This document shows positions 1-8,700 of a stretch of DNA of 64,000 nt, piece after piece. The DNA is from Chitinophagaceae bacterium (GTDB lineage Bacteria > Bacteroidota > Bacteroidia > Chitinophagales > Chitinophagaceae). Below the pieces are notes generated by a model. It had not been told where the DNA came from, did no database searches, and saw only the letters and a list, made by a program, of their open reading frames with translations. The stretch is from positions 1 through 64,000 of the forward strand of contig JACMKU010000123.1 in NCBI GenBank assembly GCA_014379965.1, given 5' to 3'. Position 1 is the first letter of the stretch, and the number at the start of each line of letters is the position of its first letter. The position numbers were made by a program, and so were the translations under genes.

Positions 1-672
1 GAAAAACAACTCACCGAGAAAGAAAGCCTCGACCTGATCGCTACTATGATCAATAAGGCTAAAGATTCTTACTATGATACGGGCGTAGGTGCAATCATGT
101 GGGGGGCAGTCATTGCAGTGTGTTCGCTGATACGCTTGTCGGAAATCCATTTTCAATACAAGCTCCCGTTTGATGTCTACCTGTTGACTTTGGTAGCGGT
201 CATTCCCCAGGTCATCATTTCGATCAGGGAGAAGAAGGCAAGAAAGGTCAAAGCGTATGACGATATCTTCCTGGATTATCTCTGGCTCGGATTCGGCATC
301 TGCATCTTCCTGATGATCTTTATCGTAAACACTATGTTTGGCGATCTGCGACCGCTCCTGGGCGAGTACAGGGAACTTACAAAGAACAGTGCCATTAAGT
401 TTGAATTCCATTATCACGAATTCATTGCACCCTTATTCCTCTTACTTTATGGCTTCCCCACTTTCGTCACTGGCGCCGCCTTCAAGTTTCGCCCGATGCT
501 CTGGGGTGGAATTTTCTGCTGGGTCTGTTGCCTCATCACGCTTTTTACAACCATAAAAATCGACTTATTGCTAACTGCTGCGTCGGCTGTATTTGCCTGG
601 CTGATACCCGGTATAATGATGGAAAAGGAATACAGGTTATATAAAAGAGAACAAGCTGGAACAAATGTTTAA
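1..672 (+). CDS. Membrane protein, 5'-truncated by window edge
   Basis: The reading frame is open from base 1, so the gene begins before the window; the ATG at 46 is internal (the codons before it read EKQLTEKESLDLIAT). About six hydrophobic segments can be seen, for example around MWGAVIAVCSLI, LWLGFGICIFLMIF and APLFLLLYGF, with a short charged tail. I recognise no catalytic motif; it resembles the small uncharacterised multi-pass membrane proteins that Bacteroidota pair with a winged-helix regulator. Its stop overlaps the start of the downstream regulator by 8 nt, so the two are co-transcribed and probably functionally linked (inference). Function unknown. Confidence 0.75.
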   Translation, partial: EKQLTEKESLDLIATMINKAKDSYYDTGVGAIMWGAVIAVCSLIRLSEIHFQYKLPFDVYLLTLVAVIPQVIISIREKKARKVKAYDDIFLDYLWLGFGICIFLMIFIVNTMFGDLRPLLGEYRELTKNSAIKFEFHYHEFIAPLFLLLYGFPTFVTGAAFKFRPMLWGGIFCWVCCLITLFTTIKIDLLLTAASAVFAWLIPGIMMEKEYRLYKREQAGTNV

Positions 673-946
673 AGATCTCGACCCTATATTACATTCGCAA
701 CTTCGGCTCGCAGTCATGTCATTACTTATTAGTGTGAAGGAGGCCGAATTTACGTACCTGAAGGAACAAACGAGCGCTTCGGCAGGAAACCTCAGCGTAC
801 AGATACAAAAACTGAAAGAGGCGGGGTATATCGATGTGATAAAGCAGTTCAAGGATAATTACCCGCAGACTATTTGCAGGATAACGCCCCAGGGAGTGAA
901 AGCATTTGAAGAGTATGTGAAGAACTTGCAGACTTATCTTAAGTAA
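665..946 (+). CDS. Winged-helix transcriptional regulator (MarR/ArsR-like)
   Basis: A 93-residue protein consisting of one winged helix-turn-helix domain. Helices are followed by the recognition segment ASAGNLSVQIQKLKEAGYI and a wing ending in TICRITPQGVKAFEEY, the layout of the stand-alone winged-helix family related to MarR and PadR C-termini (Pfam HTH_34 type). No sensor domain is present, so the signal may come through the co-transcribed membrane protein or by dimerisation. The start overlaps the upstream stop by 8 nt (translational coupling). A strong intrinsic terminator follows, closing this two-gene operon. The target is unknown; autoregulation is the simplest guess. Confidence 0.85.
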   Translation: MFKDLDPILHSQLRLAVMSLLISVKEAEFTYLKEQTSASAGNLSVQIQKLKEAGYIDVIKQFKDNYPQTICRITPQGVKAFEEYVKNLQTYLK

Positions 947-953
947 AAAAACA

Positions 954-984
954 AGGCCCTTTAGAAAAAGGGCCTATTTGTTTT
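954..984 (+). terminator. Intrinsic terminator after the regulator gene
   Basis: Nine-base-pair perfect stem (AGGCCCTTT paired with AAAGGGCCT) with a 4-nt loop, followed by ATTTGTTTT. It lies 8 nt after the stop at 946. Confidence 0.85.
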
Positions 985-1059
985 GGTGCTCTAAGTGTAT
1001 AAAAATTTATCAACGAGAATCACCCCTCAAAAACTTTATCCTGTCTGTCGGTGTATTAA

Positions 1060-1464
1060 TTATTTGCCTTTAGCTACAATGATAGAGGAGTAGTAAACAG
1101 TACCGTCCTTCTGAACGACCTTGATACGGTAAGAAGAACCTTCTTCTTTGATTTTCTCGTAAAACATGTAATTATCAGTTTCTGCTTTATCGGTGCCGAA
1201 AACTAGGGCGGCCATCACGAAATTTTTTCCATCAGTGCTTCTCTCAACTTCAAACTGGTAAGCAGTAACATTCTGGTTAATAGTCCAATTGAGGACAACT
1301 TTATTATTATTGACAGTACCTACGAAGCTGGTGAATTCCAGCGATTCAGTACGGGTAGTACCGTCAAGGGTGGCGATGGCTGTAAAAGGGGTTGTGCGTG
1401 CTGAAAGATCTAAGGTGAAGATCAGGCTCAGGGCAAGGGTTAGGGCAGTTAGAGTCGTTTTCAT
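1060..1464 (-). CDS. Small secreted protein, orphan FnIII-like T9SS linker module
   Basis: 134 residues from the ATG at 1464; the longer frame up to 1611 has no signal peptide at its end and runs across the promoter, so the internal ATG, followed by a clear signal peptide (MKTTLTALTLALSLIFTLDLSA), is preferred. The rest matches the module that precedes the sorting domain in the large T9SS proteins of this window: VLNWTINQN, then FEVERSTDGKNF, then YRIKVVQKDGTVYYS. Here it stands alone with no propeller or enzyme domain before it and no sorting domain after it. Function unknown; likely periplasmic or cell-surface. A promoter with a good consensus lies about 100 nt upstream. Confidence 0.75.
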   Translation of the reverse strand: MKTTLTALTLALSLIFTLDLSARTTPFTAIATLDGTTRTESLEFTSFVGTVNNNKVVLNWTINQNVTAYQFEVERSTDGKNFVMAALVFGTDKAETDNYMFYEKIKEEGSSYRIKVVQKDGTVYYSSIIVAKGK

Positions 1465-1568
1465 TTTTGGGTACGTTTCGGAAGGTTTCCTCTTTAAAAC
1501 CCCGGAATCTCTTTTACGTGTTTTTACGTATTTTCCCGTGGTACTTATGTGGTTTTCCGAATCGTATA

Positions 1569-1599
1569 CAAACGTAATACCCTTGCGTTGTTTTTGCAA
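1569..1599 (-). promoter_or_regulatory. Bacteroidota-type promoter for the gene at 1464
   Basis: On the minus strand TTG (1597-1599) is followed after 20 nt by TACGTTTG (1569-1576), an exact match to the TAnnTTTG -7 box. The leader would be about 100 nt. Confidence 0.55.
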
Positions 1600-1663
1600 G
1601 TGTTTTCCCAATAATTTTTACAAAAAAGATTTAAATCATTGATTAACAATAGGTAAACTTTAA

Positions 1664-1671
1664 TATCTTTA
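1664..1671 (+). promoter_or_regulatory. Likely -7 box close to the ABC ATPase start
   Basis: TATCTTTA fits the TAnnTTTG box with the last base changed, and ends 5 nt before the ATG at 1677. One of a set of start-proximal boxes in this window. Confidence 0.4.
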
Positions 1672-1676
1672 TACTC

Positions 1677-2585
1677 ATGGCCGCGATAATCCACGTAAAA
1701 GACCTTAGTAAAGCCTTCGGGGAAATAACCGCCGTTAGCGGTCTTTCCTTCCAGGTGCCCGAAGGGCAGGTCTATGGATTCCTTGGTCAGAATGGGGCTG
1801 GAAAGTCCACTACGATAAGGATGCTGTTGACCCTGGTGACACCTTCATCGGGCTCCATCGAAATCTTCGGGCTCGACCTTTTCAAGCATCGCAAGGAAAT
1901 CCTCCGACAGGTTGGAGCCATCATCGAACGTCCCGATCTATATAAATACCTGACCGCCTACGAGAATCTCAAGTTGTTTGCAACAATGAGTGGAGTAAGG
2001 GCAACGAGGCAGAAGATATTGGAGCAGTTAACCATGGTTGGGTTACAGGACCGGGCAGATAGCAAGGTGAAGACCTTTTCACAGGGGATGAAACAACGGC
2101 TTGGTATAGCCACCGCCCTCATTCATGACCCGAGACTCATTATACTCGATGAGCCCACCAACGGTCTCGATCCCCAGGGGATTGCCGACGTACGTAACCT
2201 GATCCTTCATCTAAGCCGGGAAAAAGGGAAGACTTTAGTAATCTCGTCTCATCTATTAAGCGAAATGGAATTGATAGCGGACTCTATGCTCATCATAGAT
2301 AAAGGAAAGAAAGTAGTCGAAGGTCTCAGCAAGGAATTATTAAATCCCGATACGCTTCATGTAGAACTTATCACTGGCGACAAGCAGAGGACACTTGCAG
2401 TATTGAAAGAATCGGAGTGGAAGTCCAATATATTAGATAGCAAGGATGAGTCAATACTTGTAATGATGCCTGCGGCGTCCGTGCCCATGCTGAACCGGCT
2501 GCTGGTAGAAAAAGGAGTGCATGTTTTCTCAATACGTCCTAAAAACTCACTGGAAGATTATTTCCTTTCATTAACCAGGAACTAA
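1677..2585 (+). CDS. ABC transporter ATP-binding protein
   Basis: 302 residues, a full-length single nucleotide-binding domain of the drug/lantibiotic/Na+ export type (CcmA/NatA-like). Walker A GQNGAGKST lies near residues 37-45, the ABC signature reads FSQGMKQR near 135, Walker B is LIILDEPTNGLD near 155, and the switch histidine follows in ISSHLLSEME. The C-terminal ~80 residues form the extra domain usual in this subfamily. It ends 2 nt before the permease gene, so the two form an exporter operon. Substrate cannot be told from sequence. Confidence 0.93.
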   Translation: MAAIIHVKDLSKAFGEITAVSGLSFQVPEGQVYGFLGQNGAGKSTTIRMLLTLVTPSSGSIEIFGLDLFKHRKEILRQVGAIIERPDLYKYLTAYENLKLFATMSGVRATRQKILEQLTMVGLQDRADSKVKTFSQGMKQRLGIATALIHDPRLIILDEPTNGLDPQGIADVRNLILHLSREKGKTLVISSHLLSEMELIADSMLIIDKGKKVVEGLSKELLNPDTLHVELITGDKQRTLAVLKESEWKSNILDSKDESILVMMPAASVPMLNRLLVEKGVHVFSIRPKNSLEDYFLSLTRN

Positions 2586-2587
2586 CC

Positions 2588-3463
2588 ATGCTCCAATTAT
2601 TAAGGATAGAATTATACAAGATCTTCAAGAGGCCGCGCACCTATATTGCGTTTATTGTCATTACGGCTATAATCCTCCTTCTGCAGATAGCACTCAAGGC
2701 CGATGGGAAGGAATATGTGGGAATGATGATGAGTGGAATGGACGATAGTTTTTTTGCGCCTCCTACTGAAGTATTGAACGGCTACACAGTATGTTTCATT
2801 ATCCTTAATCTATTGCTTATTCACGTACCGATCCTGGTTGCGTTGATCGCGGGTGATATGATATCAGGGGAAGCTAACATGGGCACACTTCGACTTCTCG
2901 CCTCTCGTCCCGCCAGCCGCATCGAGTTGTTGCTTGTAAAGTTCCTGGCAGCTACCATTTATACGCTTGCGCTGCTCGTGTGGGTGGCCCTGCTCGCTCT
3001 CGGAGTCAGCATTTTGTTATTCGGCACTAACCAAATGGTGATTCCAAGGGAATTTGAGTTCAACATCATCGATACGGGGGATGTGTTCTGGAGATATATG
3101 GCGGCCTTTGCTTTCGCGAGCGTGGGACTAATCACGGTGGCCTCACTCGCCTTCATGCTTTCTACATTCGTAGATAATTCAATCGTTCCGGTGGTGGGCA
3201 CTGTTTGCGTGATCATCATCTTCACCATACTCACGCAAATACAGATCCCTTTTTATGATTCTGTGGAACCATACCTGTTTACTACACACATGCTTGGGTG
3301 GAAAGGTTTTTTTTACGTGAAGGGTGAAGAGGGCATTACGATCGACGGATCGGTAGAAAATCTGCCAGCCGTGTTGAAGAGCGGTGCAGTTCTCCTTGGC
3401 TATTCGCTGTTGTTCCTTGGTATAGCAATATGGCACTTTAGGAGAAAGAATATTTTGAGCTAA
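2588..3463 (+). CDS. ABC-2 type transporter permease
   Basis: 291 residues with about six transmembrane segments. The N-terminus (LLRIELYKIFKRPRTYIAF) is the cytoplasmic coupling helix plus first membrane span typical of ABC-2 permeases, and the SGEANMGTLRLLASRP stretch is the conserved cytoplasmic loop that contacts the ATPase. It follows the ATPase gene by 2 nt and precedes the LolA-like gene by 19 nt. The partner ATPase and this permease probably form a homodimeric-type 2+2 exporter in the inner membrane. Confidence 0.9.
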   Translation: MLQLLRIELYKIFKRPRTYIAFIVITAIILLLQIALKADGKEYVGMMMSGMDDSFFAPPTEVLNGYTVCFIILNLLLIHVPILVALIAGDMISGEANMGTLRLLASRPASRIELLLVKFLAATIYTLALLVWVALLALGVSILLFGTNQMVIPREFEFNIIDTGDVFWRYMAAFAFASVGLITVASLAFMLSTFVDNSIVPVVGTVCVIIIFTILTQIQIPFYDSVEPYLFTTHMLGWKGFFYVKGEEGITIDGSVENLPAVLKSGAVLLGYSLLFLGIAIWHFRRKNILS

Positions 3464-3482
3464 ACAATTAATACATTCGAAA

Positions 3483-4193
3483 ATGAAAAGATGCGTGGTG
3501 TTCCTGTTGATGATGGTATTTGTGCAGCTAAACCTTAAAGCCCAAACGGCGGAAGAATTGATCCTTAAAGTGAAGGCAAAGCTTGATAAGGTCAATGACT
3601 ACGAGGCGAAAGGAAAAATGAAGATGAACATAACCTTCATCAAAGCGCCAATTGCTACCATCAAAGTCTACTATAAGAAGCCCGATCAGCTTCGCATCAA
3701 CAATGAGAAAGGCATATCACTTATTCCAAAGGGTTCCGTGAATATCAACATCGGCGCCATCTTGTCTGATGCGGGTAGTTACGACATTATCGATGCCGGT
3801 AAGGAGGACAAGACCAATTTCCGAATCGTTCGTCTTTTGCCAAAGGATGAAAATTCAAATGTAGTATTATCGACATTTTACATAGATGCAGAACAAGGCC
3901 TTGTGAGAAAGGCCAAGACTACCACAAGGGACAATGGCAGCTACGAGCTGGAAATGGCCTACGGAAAGTATGCTGAGTTTGGGCTGCCCGATAAAGTGGT
4001 GTTTTCTTTCAACACGAAAGATTACAAATTGCCAAAGGGCGTCACCTTCGACTACGATGATGGTTCCAAGAAAGTGACCGATAAGGATAAGACGAAGAAT
4101 CGGAAAGGGCGAGTGGAAATCGTTTACTCCGCATTCGTGATCAATAAGGGCATTCCGGACTCAATATTTAGTCAGGGGTCATCGAAGCGGTGA
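3483..4193 (+). CDS. LolA-like outer membrane lipoprotein carrier family protein
   Basis: 236 residues with a signal peptide (MKRCVVFLLMMVFVQLNLKAQ). The mature start (AEELILKVKAKLDKVNDYEAKGKMKM) and the alternating beta-strands, including TIKVYYKKPDQLRI and FYIDAEQGLVRKAKTTTRD, match the LolA/LolB-like fold used by periplasmic lipid or lipoprotein carriers. It is probably not the dedicated LolA, since it is longer and linked to an ABC exporter rather than to LolCDE. Placed 19 nt after the permease, it may hand a lipid or lipoprotein substrate across the periplasm (inference). Confidence 0.7.
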   Translation: MKRCVVFLLMMVFVQLNLKAQTAEELILKVKAKLDKVNDYEAKGKMKMNITFIKAPIATIKVYYKKPDQLRINNEKGISLIPKGSVNINIGAILSDAGSYDIIDAGKEDKTNFRIVRLLPKDENSNVVLSTFYIDAEQGLVRKAKTTTRDNGSYELEMAYGKYAEFGLPDKVVFSFNTKDYKLPKGVTFDYDDGSKKVTDKDKTKNRKGRVEIVYSAFVINKGIPDSIFSQGSSKR

Positions 4194-4412
4194 CAAATTC
4201 CTTCCAACATTTGATTTTCCCAATTTAATATCTATTTTAGCCGCCTTTAGTTTCCATCCTGTGTGCACAATTGTGCTCTGTTGGCTGACAGCCAATGCTT
4301 GAAGCCGCTCAATTCCTATCAGATCCTCCATTTCCTATTTAACGGTTTGCCCTTTATTGGACTTACTGGTGCCTTTGCTTCCACTAGTACCTATTCTGCT
4401 AAAATTGAAATA

Positions 4413-7178
4413 ATGAGAGGAATTCGTTTTTTGATCTTTATCGTTTTCGTATTGCTATGTGACGATGCTGCCTCGCAGGTATTCGCACAGCCGGGCTTTT
4501 CGGCTTCAAACATAGGATCGGGTTGGAGCCAGCCCATCGGTGCCGCGTTTTCCAAGGACGGGCAAAAATTATTTGTCTGGGAAAAGGCCGGGAAAGTATT
4601 CGTCTGTATAAGAAATGGCTCTGGCTTGTACGATAAGCAGGCTACCCCGGTAATCGATCTTACCTATGAGGTCGCAAATTGGGATGATCATGGACTCACC
4701 GGCTTCGCGCTCGATCCTGATTTTGCAGCCAATGGTTTTATTTATCTTTTATATGTGGTAGACAGGAGATTCTTAATGAATGACGGAACTATTCCGATCG
4801 ACAAAGAAAGAGTGGCAACCATCGGACGCCTCACTCGGTATCAGACCATTGTCGATGCTGGTGATCTTGTTGCGGATACGCTGACACGCCTGGTGTTACT
4901 CGGTGAAACAAAGTCAACGGGGATACCGGTATTGCATGACTCTCACGGTATGGGAAGTCTTGTGTTTGCTGCGGATGGCTCGCTACTTTTGTCTGCCGGT
5001 GATGGCGCGACGTATAATGGAGCTGATGTTGGCAATAATGGACAGACCTATTATGTGCAAGCTTTGGCCGACGGCATCATCAGGGGACAGGAAAATGTGG
5101 GTGCATTTCGTTCCCAAATGTTGAATTCACACAACGGGAAAATATTAAGAATAGATCCGCAAACCGGTAACGGACTTTCGAGTAACCCATTTTACGATGC
5201 CTCCGCAGTGCGCTCGCCTAAATCAAGAGTGTGGGCACTCGGATTCAGAAATCCTTTTCGTTTCACCATAAGGCCAGGAACAGGATCTACCAATCCTTCT
5301 GCCGGCGACATTGGCGAAATCTTCCTGGGTGATGTGGGTTTTCGCACATTCGAAGAATTGGATATCATTAAGTCTCCCGGAATGAACTGTGGCTGGCCAA
5401 TTTTCGAGGGTCATACCTTTGAAGTGCCACCATCAGGAGGAGAGCTTGCATACTCCGCATATGATACGCTCAACAGGGACGAGCCAAATCCATTGTTCAA
5501 TGGCGGAAGTTGTACGCCCAGATGGTTCAGGTTTCGCGACCTTATCAAACAGGCTACAGCAGATGGCATCAAGAATGTTTACAATCCTTGCAATCCTGCC
5601 GAGGTGATTACGAGTGGAAATACAAATCGTTTCTATCACCGTCGACCTGCAATAGATTGGCAGCAGTTCGAGAATGTATCAAGGCTTCCAATTTTCACCG
5701 GTAACCTGGCGGCAACGGCAATGCTAGGCACGCCTGCATCGAATGCTACGGGTACTCCTTTTCCCGGAAACTGTAGTCTCGGCGGGTTCTGGTATACGGG
5801 CAACCTGTTTCCAACTCAGTTTCGTAATGTATACTTCCATGGTGATTTCGGTGCGAAATGGATCAAGGCATTCACGGTCAACTTTACAGATGTCGTGCAG
5901 AAGGTAGACAATTTCGCCTCTAATATTCCGGCCCTCGTGTTCATGACGGAGAATCCATTGGACGGCACGATCCTCTATGTGGATATTGGCGTCAACGCCG
6001 TGAAGCGAATCACATACGGTGGAAACCAGTCTCCCGTCGTCAAGATGACTTCTGATGTGACGTATGGTCCATCTTCCCTCACTGTATCATTCACCGGCAA
6101 CGAATCATATGATCCCGATGGTGCGAGCGTCACACATCTTTGGAATTTTGGCGATGCGTCGCCTACCAGCACTGCTGCGGATGTCGTTCATACATTCACT
6201 TCGCCTGCTGGAGTACCTAAGAAGTTTGTTGTTACCTTATCGGTTCAGGATGCTTCGAGCGTGACCGTCACCGACAGCATAATCATTTCGGTGAATAATA
6301 CACCGCCGCAGGTAGAGATCACAAGCCCAATTGATAATTCCTTCTATGCCCTTGGTTCGGATTCGGTCTATGCCTTCACTTCGACTGTTGTCGACGCAGA
6401 GCATTCTTCATCACAGCTGCGTTATGAGTGGCAGAAGTCTTTACGTCATAATAACCACGAACATCCGGGAGCAATTGACACGGCGCGGATCACTTCCGGG
6501 GCGATTGCCAGAATTGGTTGCAACGGAGAAAGCTATTACTGGTTCGTTCGACTGAGAGTAATAGATGGTGCTGGATTATCGAGCATCGATTCAGTTAAGA
6601 TATTTCCGGCATGTTCGTCTGGTCCGTTGCCACTGGTACTTAGAAGTTTTAGTGTCTCGCCCCAGGGTAGCGAGAACCTGGTGAGATGGGTAACCGAGTC
6701 CGCCATGGAGGTTAAGTCTTTTGATGTAGAGCGTAGTACGGATGGACGCCACTTCGTGAGCATAAATCACCAGAACGCAAATGCATCGGCCGGCATTAAT
6801 CAATACAAGTTTAGCGATAACAATTTCCCACCGGGAACAAATTATTACAGATTAAGTATGACGGAGATCGGAGATGTCATAAAATATTCCGCGATAGTGA
6901 AACTCACTTCGGACCGCCAGTCCGAATCATTGGTAATATCTCCCAATCCCGTGGTCGGCAACTTCTCCGTTAAATATGTGGCGACAGTCAATGGTCCAGT
7001 TACGCTTCGTGTGATCGACATTAGTGGGAAGGTTCTGAAGACTTTGAACGAGACCGTTAATCGCGGACATAACCTTATCTATGTTCAAAACGAACCCACA
7101 TGGAAGGCAGGAATCTATATCCTGACTATTCATCAGGGGAATGAGATAAGGCAGGGTAAACTTGTGAAAGCAGAATAG
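4413..7178 (+). CDS. Secreted glucose/sorbosone dehydrogenase-like protein with PKD and T9SS sorting domain
   Basis: 921 residues from the ATG at 4413, which directly precedes a signal peptide (MRGIRFLIFIVFVLLCDDAASQ); a GTG at 4263 would add 50 residues and bury that peptide. Residues ~25-535 form a six-bladed propeller of the PQQ-type sugar dehydrogenase family (DSHGMGSLVFAADGSLLLSAGDG, LGFRNPFRFTI). Residues ~540-630 are a PKD domain (SYDPDGASVTHLWNFGD), then a second Ig-like domain, the shared VERSTDGRHF linker module (~735-830) and a type A sorting domain (SPNPVVGNFSV ... GIYILTI). It should be exported by the T9SS and anchored or released at the surface. Activity on sugars is not shown by the sequence. 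Confidence 0.88.
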   Translation: MRGIRFLIFIVFVLLCDDAASQVFAQPGFSASNIGSGWSQPIGAAFSKDGQKLFVWEKAGKVFVCIRNGSGLYDKQATPVIDLTYEVANWDDHGLTGFALDPDFAANGFIYLLYVVDRRFLMNDGTIPIDKERVATIGRLTRYQTIVDAGDLVADTLTRLVLLGETKSTGIPVLHDSHGMGSLVFAADGSLLLSAGDGATYNGADVGNNGQTYYVQALADGIIRGQENVGAFRSQMLNSHNGKILRIDPQTGNGLSSNPFYDASAVRSPKSRVWALGFRNPFRFTIRPGTGSTNPSAGDIGEIFLGDVGFRTFEELDIIKSPGMNCGWPIFEGHTFEVPPSGGELAYSAYDTLNRDEPNPLFNGGSCTPRWFRFRDLIKQATADGIKNVYNPCNPAEVITSGNTNRFYHRRPAIDWQQFENVSRLPIFTGNLAATAMLGTPASNATGTPFPGNCSLGGFWYTGNLFPTQFRNVYFHGDFGAKWIKAFTVNFTDVVQKVDNFASNIPALVFMTENPLDGTILYVDIGVNAVKRITYGGNQSPVVKMTSDVTYGPSSLTVSFTGNESYDPDGASVTHLWNFGDASPTSTAADVVHTFTSPAGVPKKFVVTLSVQDASSVTVTDSIIISVNNTPPQVEITSPIDNSFYALGSDSVYAFTSTVVDAEHSSSQLRYEWQKSLRHNNHEHPGAIDTARITSGAIARIGCNGESYYWFVRLRVIDGAGLSSIDSVKIFPACSSGPLPLVLRSFSVSPQGSENLVRWVTESAMEVKSFDVERSTDGRHFVSINHQNANASAGINQYKFSDNNFPPGTNYYRLSMTEIGDVIKYSAIVKLTSDRQSESLVISPNPVVGNFSVKYVATVNGPVTLRVIDISGKVLKTLNETVNRGHNLIYVQNEPTWKAGIYILTIHQGNEIRQGKLVKAE

Positions 7179-7200
7179 CTAATGGAGATATAAAAGAATA

Positions 7201-7222
7201 AAGAGGGTCTTGGGACCCTCTT
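7201..7222 (+). terminator. Hairpin after the T9SS dehydrogenase gene
   Basis: Perfect 9-bp stem AAGAGGGTC / GACCCTCTT with loop TTGG, 22 nt after the stop. The following tract is T-rich but interrupted because repeat B1 begins here. Confidence 0.65.
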
Positions 7223-7351
7223 CTGTTCCTGTTTCTGTTTTCTGTTCCTGTTTCTCGCTCTGTTTCTGTTTCTCACTCTTGCGAGAAAGAGAAACGGAAA
7301 GAGGAACAGGAACGGGAACAGAAAACAGAAACAGGAACAGAGCGAGAAACC
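7221..7351 (+). repeat. Word-palindrome element B1 (GGAACAG / CTGTTCC words)
   Basis: Left arm is a run of CTGTTCC, TGTTTCTGTT and CTCGCTCTG words; the right arm is its complement (GAGAAAC, GGAACAGGAACGG, AACAGAGCGAG). The turn is at about 7278-7282, so nearly the whole element can fold into one long imperfect hairpin. It fills the space between two converging genes. Confidence 0.9.
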
Positions 7352-7383
7352 TATGTGCCTATGTGGTTCAAAACAACCTATAA

Positions 7384-8475
7384 TCAGCTTTCCCGGATTT
7401 CCTCATCTTCCATCCTCGCGAAAGATTCGGCAGTTATCTTACGCACGGGATTCTTGCGGTTGTCCTCGAAGTATGTGCGTTGCTGAATAATATTCCTGCA
7501 CTCGAGGAGCGCAGCGAGGAATGAGGAGGTATCAGCTTTGTCTTTACCGGAAATATCAAAAGCAACTCCATGGTCGGGTGATGTTCTTACTGCAGGCAAT
7601 CCGGCAGTAAAGTTAATCCCTTCGCTTATTGCCAGTGATTTGAAAGGAATGAGTCCCTGGTCGTGATACATTGCTAGTACAGCATCGAATTTCGTGTGAT
7701 AGCTACGCGCAAAGAATGCATCTGCACTGTATGGGCCCACTGCGAGTATGTTACTGTTCTTCGCTTCTTTGATAGCGGGTTTGATAATCGTCTCTTCTTC
7801 GGCACCAACCAGTCCTTCGTCGCCTGCATGTGGATTCAATCCAAGTACAGCGATTCTTGGTTTGTCGATCCCGAAGTCCTTTTGCAGGCTCTTATTAATG
7901 ATATTCAACTTACTTACTATTGCTTCCTTGGTGATGTTACCGGCGACTTCACTGATTGGTAGGTGTTCGGTGACGAGCGCCACACGAAAATCACCCGCGC
8001 AAAGCATCATTACTACATCATTCACGGCAAAAATATTCTTCAGATATGGAGTATGCCCGGTGAAGCTGAATTCCGAAGATTGGATATTCTTTTTGTGTAT
8101 GGGTGCGGTCACGAGGCCTTCAATCTGCTTTTGTTTTAATGCAGCAACGGCGCTCTGGAGCGACATGATCGCATATTTTCCACCAGCCTCTGTCAATTGA
8201 CCCGGCGTGACCGCGACGTCATCCTCCCAGCAATTGAAAACGTTGACCTGCTTAGGGTTCAGCCTGGAAAAGTCTTTAATGTTTTGATAGTTGAAAGTGC
8301 TGCTTTCTGGAATGGTCTTCCGATAAAAATTAATCACTTTATTAGATCCAAATACCACAGGGGTGCACATTTCGAGAATGCGATTATCGGAAAAAGTTTT
8401 TATGATCAGTTCTACGCCGATGCCATTGAGGTCACCACAGGAAATACCGATCACTGGCTTTGCAGGTGTGTTCAT
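7384..8475 (-). CDS. pdxA: 4-hydroxythreonine-4-phosphate dehydrogenase PdxA
   Basis: 363 residues, slightly longer than E. coli PdxA (329) as is usual in Bacteroidota. It oxidises 4-phosphohydroxy-L-threonine in the deoxyxylulose-5-phosphate-dependent pyridoxal phosphate pathway. Family motifs are clear: N-terminal PVIGISCGDLNGIGVE, the metal histidine segments FTGHTPYL, LNPHAGDEG and MYHDQGLIP, and the C-terminal TSPDHGVAFDISG. Convergent with the T9SS dehydrogenase gene. A -7-like box ends 5 nt before the ATG. Cytoplasmic homodimer requiring a divalent metal and NAD(P). Confidence 0.97.
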   Translation of the reverse strand: MNTPAKPVIGISCGDLNGIGVELIIKTFSDNRILEMCTPVVFGSNKVINFYRKTIPESSTFNYQNIKDFSRLNPKQVNVFNCWEDDVAVTPGQLTEAGGKYAIMSLQSAVAALKQKQIEGLVTAPIHKKNIQSSEFSFTGHTPYLKNIFAVNDVVMMLCAGDFRVALVTEHLPISEVAGNITKEAIVSKLNIINKSLQKDFGIDKPRIAVLGLNPHAGDEGLVGAEEETIIKPAIKEAKNSNILAVGPYSADAFFARSYHTKFDAVLAMYHDQGLIPFKSLAISEGINFTAGLPAVRTSPDHGVAFDISGKDKADTSSFLAALLECRNIIQQRTYFEDNRKNPVRKITAESFARMEDEEIRES

Positions 8476-8480
8476 GGTTA

Positions 8481-8488
8481 TAAAATTA
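8481..8488 (-). promoter_or_regulatory. Likely -7 box close to pdxA start
   Basis: Minus-strand TAATTTTA, 5 nt before the ATG at 8475; it matches TAnnTTTG except the last base. Would give a nearly leaderless pdxA mRNA. Confidence 0.4.
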
Positions 8489-8499
8489 CAGGTTTTTAT

Positions 8500-8618
8500 T
8501 CAGTAGTGAATGGTCAGTAGTGAATAGTGAATGGCACCCCGTGTATTGAAATAAGCTGCTCGATAGGGAAAAGGAGATGCAAACAACGTGAATTACTCAC
8601 CATTCACTACTCACTCTC
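8500..8618 (+). repeat. Word-palindrome element A1 (GTGAATGGTGAG words)
   Basis: Left arm 8500-8540 (AGTAGTGAATGGTCAGTAG and similar), about 50 nt of unrelated centre, then right arm 8594-8618 (ACTCACCATTCACTACTCAC). Lies between pdxA and the stop of the upstream minus-strand T9SS gene. Confidence 0.85.
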
Positions 8619-8647
8619 TTAAGCTATCAACAAAACCCAGGGTGTCT

Positions 8648-8677
8648 CAAAAAAAAACCGCCTCTACTGAGACGGTT
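8648..8677 (-). terminator. Intrinsic terminator of the 8701-11799 gene
   Basis: On the minus strand, AACCGTCTC pairs with GAGGCGGTT (one mismatch) around loop AGTA and is followed by a run of eight T. It lies 24 nt after the stop codon. Confidence 0.85.
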
Positions 8678-8700
8678 CACGGGGTAGGGATTAAAACAAA

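Noticed and set aside
1465-1611. Longer start for the small secreted protein
   Set aside because: It covers the promoter and removes the signal peptide from the N-terminus.
4263-4412. N-terminal extension of the T9SS dehydrogenase from GTG 4263
   Set aside because: It would place the signal peptide after 50 residues; the ATG at 4413 starts it directly.
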